The position numbers and the translations under genes were made by a program. A stretch of 64,000 nt of DNA, from NCBI GenBank assembly GCA_904424815.1, contig CAJGBI010000001.1:1507671-1571670 (forward strand), in the 5' to 3' direction. Shown one piece after another: positions 57,635-64,000 of this stretch (its first letter is position 1; each line of letters begins with the position of its first letter). A model generated the notes under the pieces. The model made no database searches. It saw only the letters and a list, made by a program, of their open reading frames with translations, and was not told where the DNA came from. This DNA comes from Puniceicoccaceae bacterium Marseille-Q1082 (lineage in GTDB: Bacteria; Verrucomicrobiota; Verrucomicrobiia; Opitutales; Intestinicryptomonadaceae).

Positions 57635-59668
57635 ATGACATTAAATGTACTGATAGATATCTTGGTATTCGCCGCGTTCGTCGTGGCGGTCGTGGCTCTC
57701 GGCCTCTACAAGAGCCGCGGCGAAAACGGCAGCGAAGGATACTTCCTCGCAGGCCGCGGCCTCACGTGGTGGCTGATAGGCATATCGCTCATAGCGGCCA
57801 ACATTTCCACAGAACAGTTCGTGGGAATGAGCGGCAGCGCGTCGGGGCTCTCGGGGCTGGCGATAGCAAGCTACGAATGGATGGCGGCTATCACGCTCGT
57901 GTTCGTCGCGTTCCTATTCCTGCCGAAATTCCTCAAAAGCGGCATGTACACGGTTCCGCAGTTTCTGGAATACCGCTTCGACGCGCTTTCGCGCTCCGTC
58001 ATGTCCTTCATGATGGTGGTTGTGCTGGTGCTCGTGAACATCACGGCCGTCATATACTCCGGCGCGACCGTCGCCGACACGGTGTTCGGCCACAGCGCGG
58101 ATTTGCCGATCGACCTCGACGTCGCCACGTGCTGCTGGGCGATAGGCCTGATCGCCGCAGTCTACGTCTGCGCGGGCGGCCTCAAAGCCTGCGCATGGGC
58201 GGACCTTCTGCAGGGCACGGCTCTCATAGCGGGCGGCGCGCTGATTGCGTACTTTGCGTTCGACGCTTTTGCGGCGCGGCCCGTGGCGGAAATCGCGACG
58301 ACCGCCGCGGTCTCCCCCGAAACGCTCTCCTCGCTCTCCGACGCGGGCGTCTTTGAAAAGTTCTTCAAGCTCAATACCGACAAGCTCACGATGTTCCTGC
58401 CCGCCGACCATCCGGAAGTCCCGTGGACGGCGCTTATCATAGGGCTCTGGATTCCCAATTTCTACTACTGGGGCTTCAACCAGTACATAATCCAGAGAAC
58501 GCTCGGCGCATCGAGCCTCGCGGAGGGGCAGAAGGGCGTCATATTCGCCGCGAGCCTCAAGCTCATAATCCCGTTCATCATCGTAATCCCCGGAATCATC
58601 GCTTTCAACCTCTTCGCAGCAGACCAGGCGAAATCCGCGATGAACGACCAGAAAATTCTCGCGACAAATGCGGGAAGCTATTCCATAGTTTACTTCGACA
58701 TGATGGAGGCGATGAAAAAGCCCGTGACCGCCAAGGACACCGTCGCCCGCTTCACCTACACCATACAGAAGTCGGAAGCCCCGTCAAAAGTTGCCGTAAT
58801 CAGCGAGGCGGAAGCCGGCGCGCTCTACGACTCCTACAAGGCGGCAAAAGCCGACGGGTCGCTCGCCAAAGTGCGCTTCGAATACGACGACGGATGGGCT
58901 AAAACCCACGGCGGCGAAAACGGCCCCAAGGTTCTCGTTGACCGCTGGAACCAAAAGCACGCCGCCACAAACGGAGGCGGCGACGCCGTTGTCAAAAAGC
59001 TCTACGGCTATAAGTACGACTCCGCATTCGGGCTTCTCATCAGCAAGGTTCTCCCCGAGGGATTCGGGATGAGGGGCTTCATATTTGCCGCCCTCCTCGG
59101 CGCGGTGGTGAGCTCTCTGGCCGCCATGCTCAACGCCGCGAGCACGATATTTACGATAGACATATACAAGAAGTTCATCGTCCCGAGCGCGGGCGACAAG
59201 CACCAGGTGCTCGTCGGCAGAATCGCCGTGATAGTGTTCGCAATCATAGGCTGCATCGTGGCCCCGATGCTCGCCAATCCGAAACTCGGCGGCGTGTTCA
59301 CCTTCATACAGGAATTCCAGGGGTACCTCTCGCCGGGCATTCTGGCGGTGTTCATCTTCGGGATGTTCTCCAAGAGGGCGCCGCGCTTCTCGGGCGCAAT
59401 CGGCATATTGACGAGCCCCATAGTATACGGCTTCCTGCAATGGCAGTTCGGCGACATCGCCTTCCTGAACAGAATGGCAATCACCTTCGCGTGCTCGCTC
59501 GGCATAATGGCGGCGCTCACGCTGGCAAAGCCGCTCAAACAGGACATCGAAATGCCCGTAAACACCTCGATGGACCTATCCTCCTCAACGGGGGCGAAAA
59601 TCGGCGGAGCCGCGGTGCTCGCGATAAGCGCGCTGCTTTACTTCATATTCTCCGGCCTCTGGTTCTAA
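57635..59668 (+). CDS. Sodium/solute symporter (SSS family) with an unusual inserted domain
   Basis: 677 residues from ATG 57635, longer than the usual 500-550. About 14 hydrophobic helices. Family signatures: YFLAGRGLTWWLIGISLIAANISTEQFVGMSG (first helix pair with the sodium site), YCWGFNQ-like YYWGFNQYIIQRTLGA, and FAALLGAVVSSLAAMLNAASTIFTIDIYKK. Residues about 331-462, located between two membrane segments, form a hydrophilic insert (QKSEAPSKVAVISEAEAGALYDSYKAAK). Transports a sugar, polyol or organic acid with Na+. Same strand as the exported oxidoreductase, 237 bases after it. Confidence 0.85.
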   Translation: MTLNVLIDILVFAAFVVAVVALGLYKSRGENGSEGYFLAGRGLTWWLIGISLIAANISTEQFVGMSGSASGLSGLAIASYEWMAAITLVFVAFLFLPKFLKSGMYTVPQFLEYRFDALSRSVMSFMMVVVLVLVNITAVIYSGATVADTVFGHSADLPIDLDVATCCWAIGLIAAVYVCAGGLKACAWADLLQGTALIAGGALIAYFAFDAFAARPVAEIATTAAVSPETLSSLSDAGVFEKFFKLNTDKLTMFLPADHPEVPWTALIIGLWIPNFYYWGFNQYIIQRTLGASSLAEGQKGVIFAASLKLIIPFIIVIPGIIAFNLFAADQAKSAMNDQKILATNAGSYSIVYFDMMEAMKKPVTAKDTVARFTYTIQKSEAPSKVAVISEAEAGALYDSYKAAKADGSLAKVRFEYDDGWAKTHGGENGPKVLVDRWNQKHAATNGGGDAVVKKLYGYKYDSAFGLLISKVLPEGFGMRGFIFAALLGAVVSSLAAMLNAASTIFTIDIYKKFIVPSAGDKHQVLVGRIAVIVFAIIGCIVAPMLANPKLGGVFTFIQEFQGYLSPGILAVFIFGMFSKRAPRFSGAIGILTSPIVYGFLQWQFGDIAFLNRMAITFACSLGIMAALTLAKPLKQDIEMPVNTSMDLSSSTGAKIGGAAVLAISALLYFIFSGLWF

Positions 59669-59694
59669 TAGCGAAAACGGAGGCAAACAAAAGG

Positions 59695-59722
59695 GCGCGG
59701 ACGTTGTCCGCGCTTTTTTTTT
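59695..59722 (+). terminator. Intrinsic terminator after the symporter gene
   Basis: GCGCGG-ACGTTGT-CCGCGC stem-loop followed by nine T's. Confidence 0.85.
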
Positions 59723-60172
59723 GCAAACCGGACATTCGTTTTTTTTTAAAACGCGGGCGCAGAAAGCCGCCTTTGTGCGGGTATTGCGGCCCGTCTTGGA
59801 GTGACGCCGCGCTGCGCGCCGACCGCGCGCGGAGAAAAGCCTCCGCGCATCGAAAAAACGGCGCGCATCTGGCGGAAACATTTTATTTTAAGCGCGCGCG
59901 GAATGAAATCCGGAAAAATTTCGGGCGGTAAAATCCGCCCGAAAAACAATCTCAAAATGTCCGAAATCCCCCGCGGGACTGCCGTGATTCCGCCGCGGAC
60001 ATTCGGAAAATTTCGCGCGCGCGGAAAAATTTTCGCAACCGCCGCAGACCATTTTAAAAGAGGCGCGCCGCTATTTTCCACGGCCGCCGCGAGAAAAAAA
60101 ACGCTCCCGCGCGGATTGCCGCTAGCGAGCGTAATACAAAAACCCGCGCTCCGGCAAACGCGAAAGCCCCCG
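59723..60172. other. Intergenic region, no supported gene
   Basis: About 450 bases between convergent genes. Open frames on both strands are GC-rich shadows without start signals or domains. No RNA gene, repeat or second terminator recognised. Confidence 0.45.
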
Positions 60173-61114
60173 TCAGGCTCTGCGCGATTTGGCGAAATAT
60201 GCGCGCGCGGCGGCGCGGTCTTCGGCGATTTGCGCTTTCAGCGCGCCCAGGCTTTCAAACTTTTTTTCGGGCCTCAAAAACTTTAGAAATTCCGCGCGGA
60301 TTTTCGCGCCCGTCCCGAAATCGGGAGTCTCGAAGAGGTTTGCCTCGACGACGGGCCGCGCTAGCTCGCCCGCCGACGGAGCCACTCCGTAGTTTGCGAC
60401 CCCCTCAAAGGCGCGCCCCCCTTCCAGAACGCGCGCGGCGTAGACGCCGTAGGGCGGACGGCACTCCGGCTCCCACGGCAAATTCAGCGTCGGGAATCCG
60501 ATTTCCCTGCCGAGCCGCTTTCCGCCCTCTACCGCGCCCTCCGCGGCGTAGCTTCCTCCGGCGAGCCGCGCGTATTCGGGCATATCGCCCTCCGAGAGGC
60601 AGCGGCGCAGCCGCGTGGAGCTCACGCGCTCGCCGTCGCGGAAGAGCCCCCCGACGGCCCTGTATTTCCAGCCGCTTTCGCGGCATATCCTGCGCAGCAG
60701 GGCGGAATCGCCCACAGCTCCCCTTCCGAAAAGAAAGTTTTCGCCGGTGACGATTCCGCGCAGATTCGGAAATTTCTCCCCCAGAAAACCCGCGAATCCC
60801 TCCGGCGGCAAATCCGCAAAATCGCGGTCGAAGCGCTTGAAGAAAACCGCGCCGAGCCCCGCTTCCAGAAAATGTCCGGCGCGCTGTTCGGGCGGGAATA
60901 TCATGTCCACGGGCGGGCGGCCTGTCGAAATCACCCGCGAAGGGTGGGGGTCGAAAGTCAGCGCGCCCGCGAGCGCGCCCGCCGCGCGCGCCGTCTTTTT
61001 CGCGCACTCCAAAACCTTGCGGTGGCCGAGGTGCAGCCCGTCGAATATTCCGACCGCCAGAACGCACGGCTCCGCAAAGCCGGCCATTTCGTCGATCCGC
61101 CAAACGCCGCGCAT
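60173..61114 (-). CDS. ribF: Bifunctional riboflavin kinase/FAD synthetase
   Basis: 313 residues. N-terminal FAD synthetase nucleotidyltransferase: LAVGIFDGLHLGHRKVLE (GxFDGxHxGH), ALTFDPHPSRVI, then ILFG-type NFLFGRGAVGDSALLRRI and SSTRLRRCLSEGDMPEYARLAGGSY. C-terminal riboflavin kinase: EIGFPTLNL and PPYGVYAARVLEGGRAFEGVANYGVAPS. Makes FMN and FAD. It lies seven bases after truB in the conserved translation/RNA block. Confidence 0.93.
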   Translation of the reverse strand: MRGVWRIDEMAGFAEPCVLAVGIFDGLHLGHRKVLECAKKTARAAGALAGALTFDPHPSRVISTGRPPVDMIFPPEQRAGHFLEAGLGAVFFKRFDRDFADLPPEGFAGFLGEKFPNLRGIVTGENFLFGRGAVGDSALLRRICRESGWKYRAVGGLFRDGERVSSTRLRRCLSEGDMPEYARLAGGSYAAEGAVEGGKRLGREIGFPTLNLPWEPECRPPYGVYAARVLEGGRAFEGVANYGVAPSAGELARPVVEANLFETPDFGTGAKIRAEFLKFLRPEKKFESLGALKAQIAEDRAAARAYFAKSRRA

Positions 61115-61120
61115 GGGACG

Positions 61121-61852
61121 CTAAAACGCAAAGCTCGGAACCGCCGAGCGCACGGGTATTAAAATTTTCTTTACGGCGCTCGGATTCATCCGGGCGAGCT
61201 CGTCTAACGTGACGGCGTCGGCGACGTCGAACTTGTCGCTCGAAACCCTGCGGAGGGCGGTCATGCGCGCCCCGCAGCCTATGCGCCTGCCGAGGTCGTG
61301 GCAGAGCGTGCGCACGTACGTGCCCTTGCTGCACGAGAGAACAAACCTCCCCTTCGGCCTGTTCCACGACAGAAGCTCGAAGCGCGAAACCCTGATGAAG
61401 CGCGGCTCGCGCGCGACCTCCTGCCCCTGGCGCGCGAGCTTGTATAGGGGGATTCCGCCGATTTTTTTGGCGGAAAACATCGGGGGCGTCTGGTATTGGT
61501 CGCCGATAAAGCGCGCCATGTGTTCCCGGAGGGAATCCTCCGTCAGCCCTTCGGGGACGGGGGATTCGGCGACGACCTCGCCGTCGGAGTCGTGCGAGTC
61601 GGTCTCCACGCCGAGCTCGAACTCGCCCTCGTAGGTCTTGTCGAGGCTCATGAGGTACTGCGACGCCTTTGTCGCCTTTCCGACGAGCAGCACGAGCAGC
61701 CCCGTCGCGTTTGGGTCGAGCGTGCCCGCGTGGCCTATCGAGCGCATTTTCAGTATGCGGCGCGCCCTGTCCACCACGTCGTGCGACGTGCAACCCGCCT
61801 CCTTGTCTATCAGCAGAATGCCCTCGAAGTCTGAAAGCTGTTGTTTTTGCAT
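61121..61852 (-). CDS. truB: tRNA pseudouridine(55) synthase
   Basis: 243 residues. [44 protein letters not shown] with the catalytic Asp (TLD), [44 protein letters not shown] and [30 protein letters not shown] are all TruB motifs. Forms pseudouridine 55 in the T-loop. No long C-terminal PUA domain. Neighbours nrnA and ribF are the usual ones. Confidence 0.94.
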   Translation of the reverse strand: MQKQQLSDFEGILLIDKEAGCTSHDVVDRARRILKMRSIGHAGTLDPNATGLLVLLVGKATKASQYLMSLDKTYEGEFELGVETDSHDSDGEVVAESPVPEGLTEDSLREHMARFIGDQYQTPPMFSAKKIGGIPLYKLARQGQEVAREPRFIRVSRFELLSWNRPKGRFVLSCSKGTYVRTLCHDLGRRIGCGARMTALRRVSSDKFDVADAVTLDELARMNPSAVKKILIPVRSAVPSFAF

Positions 61853-61855
61853 CTT

Positions 61856-62872
61856 TTATTTCTTTCGTGAATCGTATTCGCGCAGATGTTCGCCAACAAT
61901 CCGGACGATTTTCTCCCTGAACGTTTCGAGCCTCTCGCCCTCGGCGGTAAAGCCCGCCGCCGCGAGGTGCCCGCCGCCGCCGAAGCGCGCGGCGATTTCG
62001 TTGACGCGCATCTCGGGGGTCTTGGCGCGCAGGCTGCCCTTGACCCCGTCCGGCATCTGTTCGAGAAGCAGGGCGATTTCCACGCCGTCTATCGAGCGCG
62101 CGTAGTCCACGAGCCCGTCGCTGTCGGCCTTTTCGGAGCCGGTTTCCGCAAATATTCCCGCCTTCAAAACGCCCATGCACGCGCGGGAGTTTTCAAAGAG
62201 CTCGAGCGTCTCCAAAAACCTGCCGAGCAATTTCAGCTTGCCCATCGTCTCGCGCTGGTAGAGCTCCACAGCCACACCAGCGGCTTCCGCGCCGCATTCA
62301 AGCAGGCGGGCGGCGATTTCAAAAGTTGTCGGGCGCGTAGACGGGGTCGTGAATTGCCGCGTGTCGGTGGCTATCCCCATGTAGAGGCGGCCGGCGTTTT
62401 CGGGGGAAATTTCAAGGCCGGCGTCGAACGCCATTCCGGCGATGAGCTCCGCAGTCGCGCTCGCCGAGGGGTCTATTGCGTTTATGCGCGCGGACGAATG
62501 GTTTGAAAAGTGGTGGTCTATGCATCCGAGCGGCGACGGAAACCTTTCGCAAAGGCGCAGGTTTGTGCGCGCGTAGTCGGCGCAATCGACCGTCACGACC
62601 TCGAACGACCGGTCGTCAAACGCCCCGGCGTCGAGAAATTCGCGGCCGCGCGCGAAGTTTTCGTAGAGGCGCGGAAGAGGGTTTTGGTTGACGCATACAA
62701 CCTCGGCCGCGCCCGCGCCGGACAGTATGTCCGCGAGCGCAAACTGAGAGGCCGCGCAGTCTCCGTCGGGGCGCATGTGGCCCGCCACCGCGATTTTTTT
62801 GCCGCGGCAGGCTGCGAGAAGTTCGGAAAATGCCCCTTCGAGTTCCGGAAAAAATTTCTTCATTTGCGCCAT
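61856..62872 (-). CDS. nrnA: DHH/DHHA1 family oligoribonuclease / pAp phosphatase (NrnA-like)
   Basis: About 338 residues; ATG 62872 is chosen, with 62863 or a TTG at 62887 also possible. DHH domain: GHMRPDGDCAASQFALADIL, VTVDCADYARTNL, GCIDHHFSNHSSA (DHH), GIATDTRQFTTPST. DHHA1 part ends in FGGGGHLAAAGF, the GGGH substrate loop. Degrades nano-RNA and pAp in bacteria lacking Orn. Sits between rbfA and truB, the classic position. Confidence 0.9.
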   Translation of the reverse strand: MAQMKKFFPELEGAFSELLAACRGKKIAVAGHMRPDGDCAASQFALADILSGAGAAEVVCVNQNPLPRLYENFARGREFLDAGAFDDRSFEVVTVDCADYARTNLRLCERFPSPLGCIDHHFSNHSSARINAIDPSASATAELIAGMAFDAGLEISPENAGRLYMGIATDTRQFTTPSTRPTTFEIAARLLECGAEAAGVAVELYQRETMGKLKLLGRFLETLELFENSRACMGVLKAGIFAETGSEKADSDGLVDYARSIDGVEIALLLEQMPDGVKGSLRAKTPEMRVNEIAARFGGGGHLAAAGFTAEGERLETFREKIVRIVGEHLREYDSRKK

Positions 62873-62911
62873 CTGTTTTTTGTGCAAATCCGCGCGGCAA
62901 AACCGCGAAGG

Positions 62912-63277
62912 CTAACCCCGCCCGCCGCCCTCCCGATGCCCTTCGGCGTCGAGCCCGTCGATTACGGAAAGGATTTTCATGCCGCGCTCTATGGACGGGT
63001 CGTAGGCGAATTCGAGCTCCGGAGTGTACTTCAGCACCACGTTTTTGCCGAGCATTTTCCGCAGCTCGCCGCGCTTTGACATCAGGAATTTCGCGGCCTT
63101 CGCCGCCTCATCGCGCCCGCCGAGGACGGAATAATATATGCGCGCCCTCTTCAAGTCGGGCGACACGTCGGCCTCGGTGAGCGTGATGCGCACCGCCTCC
63201 GAGCGCCACCTGCCGTGTATTATCCCGCTGAGCTCCCTCTTGACGAGCTCGCCGACCCTTATCTTGCGTTCGCCCAT
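62912..63277 (-). CDS. rbfA: Ribosome-binding factor A
   Basis: 121 residues. RKIRVGELVKRELSGIIHG, VRITLTEADVSPDLKRARIYYSVLG and ELRKMLGKNVVLKYTPELEFAYDPSIERGMKI match the KH-like RbfA fold. 30S maturation and cold adaptation. Immediately after infB (49 bases), with the usual order infB-rbfA. The C-terminus ends in a Gly/Arg-rich tail. Confidence 0.93.
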   Translation of the reverse strand: MGERKIRVGELVKRELSGIIHGRWRSEAVRITLTEADVSPDLKRARIYYSVLGGRDEAAKAAKFLMSKRGELRKMLGKNVVLKYTPELEFAYDPSIERGMKILSVIDGLDAEGHREGGGRG

Positions 63278-63326
63278 TTTTTCAATTCCGTAAAGCCGAA
63301 TTCGCGCCGTATGCGACGATACCGCG

Positions 63327-64000
63327 TCAGAGCTCCGGCCTGATCTCGAGTATCTCGAAGCATTCTATCACGTCTCCGGGCTCGAAATCCGAGAAGTTGT
63401 TGAGCGTTATGCCGCACTCGTAGCCGGCGCGAACCTCCGAGACGTCGTCCTTGAACCTCTTGATTTCGGCGACCCTGCCCTTGGAAATCTCCCTGCCCTT
63501 GCGGAACACGCGCGCAAACTTGCCGTTCTTGACGATTCCCTCGGTGACCATGCAGCCGGCGACCTTTCCGCCCTTGGAGATGTTGAAGAGCTGCCTGACC
63601 TCCGCCGCGCCGAGCTTGTTTTCGCGCAGTTCGGGGTCGAGAAGGTTTTTCATGGCGTCCTTGACTGTGTTTATGAGCTCGTAAATTATGTTGTGGGAGA
63701 CGATTTCCACTCCCTTGTGCTTGGCCAGCCCCGCCACGCCGTTTTCCTGCTTGACGTTGAACGCCACTATCGACGCCCCCGCCGTCGCCGCCAAATCGAC
63801 GTCGTTCTTGGTTATCTGGCCGACCGAATCCGCGATGACCTCGAGGCCCACCTTGTCGCTCTTGATGTCTTTGAGGCAGGCGACGAGCGCCTCGACCGTT
63901 CCGGAAACGTCGCTTTTTACGACGCATTTGTATACTTTGTGGTCTTTATTCTCAATGGCCGCCATGAGCTCCTCGATGCTCGCGGGCGGCGCTTCGACCT
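63327..64000 (-). CDS. infB: Translation initiation factor IF-2, C-terminal part (runs off right edge)
   Basis: The visible 224 codons are the end of IF-2: VYKCVVKSDVSGTVEALVACL and VGLEVIADSVGQITKNDVDLAA (domain III), VGVG-like ASIVAFNV, then domain IV IVKNGKFARVFRKGREISKGRVAEIKRFKDDVSEVRAGYECGITLNNFSDFEPGDVIECFE, which binds initiator tRNA. The frame is open to the window end, so the G domain lies beyond it. First gene seen of the infB-rbfA-nrnA-truB-ribF block. Confidence 0.95.
   Translation of the reverse strand, partial: VEAPPASIEELMAAIENKDHKVYKCVVKSDVSGTVEALVACLKDIKSDKVGLEVIADSVGQITKNDVDLAATAGASIVAFNVKQENGVAGLAKHKGVEIVSHNIIYELINTVKDAMKNLLDPELRENKLGAAEVRQLFNISKGGKVAGCMVTEGIVKNGKFARVFRKGREISKGRVAEIKRFKDDVSEVRAGYECGITLNNFSDFEPGDVIECFEILEIRPEL

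Noticed and set aside
60405-62180. Minus-strand 591-codon open frame across truB and ribF
   Set aside because: An antisense-free shadow in another frame of truB, ribF and nrnA; Arg-rich composition, and three well-supported genes occupy the region.

Overview
The window joins an AT-rich mobile region (about 1-20.3 kb) to a GC-rich chromosome, with an intermediate stretch at about 21-29 kb. The organism looks like an anaerobic, host-associated member of the Verrucomicrobiota, probably Opitutae/Puniceicoccales-like. This is inference: three large secreted proteins end in a VPEP plus hydrophobic helix plus RRRK sorting tail (PEP-CTERM type, common in that phylum), and a sodium-pumping methylmalonyl-CoA decarboxylase cluster points to succinate-to-propionate fermentation. 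No rRNA is present to confirm this.

1-19 kb looks like a prophage or phage-derived island that continues beyond the left edge. It carries two ParB/Srx-fold proteins, a HAD-like phosphatase, a Nu1-like small terminase, a class III Fic protein, a DUF2786 protein, a replication block read leftwards (RuvC-like resolvase, DEAD/DEAH helicase, primase-helicase), a large Sel1-repeat secreted protein, an integrase-core transposase with a frameshift, and a tyrosine integrase at the right end with a near-leaderless consensus promoter. The most unusual feature is a roughly 80-nt structured element found twice. One copy sits inside the anticodon loop of a tRNA-Met-like gene, and the other forms an in-frame 26-codon insert in the DUF2786 gene. 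Both insertions are at ATG^AA, and removing either restores a sensible product.

19-20.9 kb is a recombination scar: a truncated restriction-modification specificity domain, a 23-bp dyad, an Mpi-like serine invertase and a decayed second integrase. 21-28.7 kb holds three tandem paralogues of pentapeptide-repeat PEP-CTERM proteins. Each has its own TTGACA promoter carrying a dyad and its own terminator, and a TetR regulator follows. An ISL3-family insertion and tRNA-Ser(CGA) separate this block from the core-like chromosome.

31.8-43 kb: clan GH-D glycosidase, NhaD/ArsB-type antiporter, orphan OadG/OadB pair, a poly-C tract in a leader ORF before a GT8 glycosyltransferase, a second glycosyltransferase, a PIG-L deacetylase, a roughly 450-bp non-coding tandem repeat, and a Gfo/Idh/MocA oxidoreductase. 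43.5-47.8 kb: TolQ/TolR/TolA-like operon and a lipoprotein. 48-54.2 kb: epimerase, carboxyltransferase, OadG-like subunit, biotin carrier, sodium-pump beta subunit and CoA-transferase, which together convert methylmalonyl-CoA to propionate and export Na+. 54.5-59.7 kb: phosphoglycerate mutase, membrane protein, oxidoreductase and Na+/solute symporter. 60.2 kb to the end: the conserved infB-rbfA-nrnA-truB-ribF block, with infB running off the right edge. Decarboxylase, antiporter and symporter together suggest an economy built on a sodium gradient.
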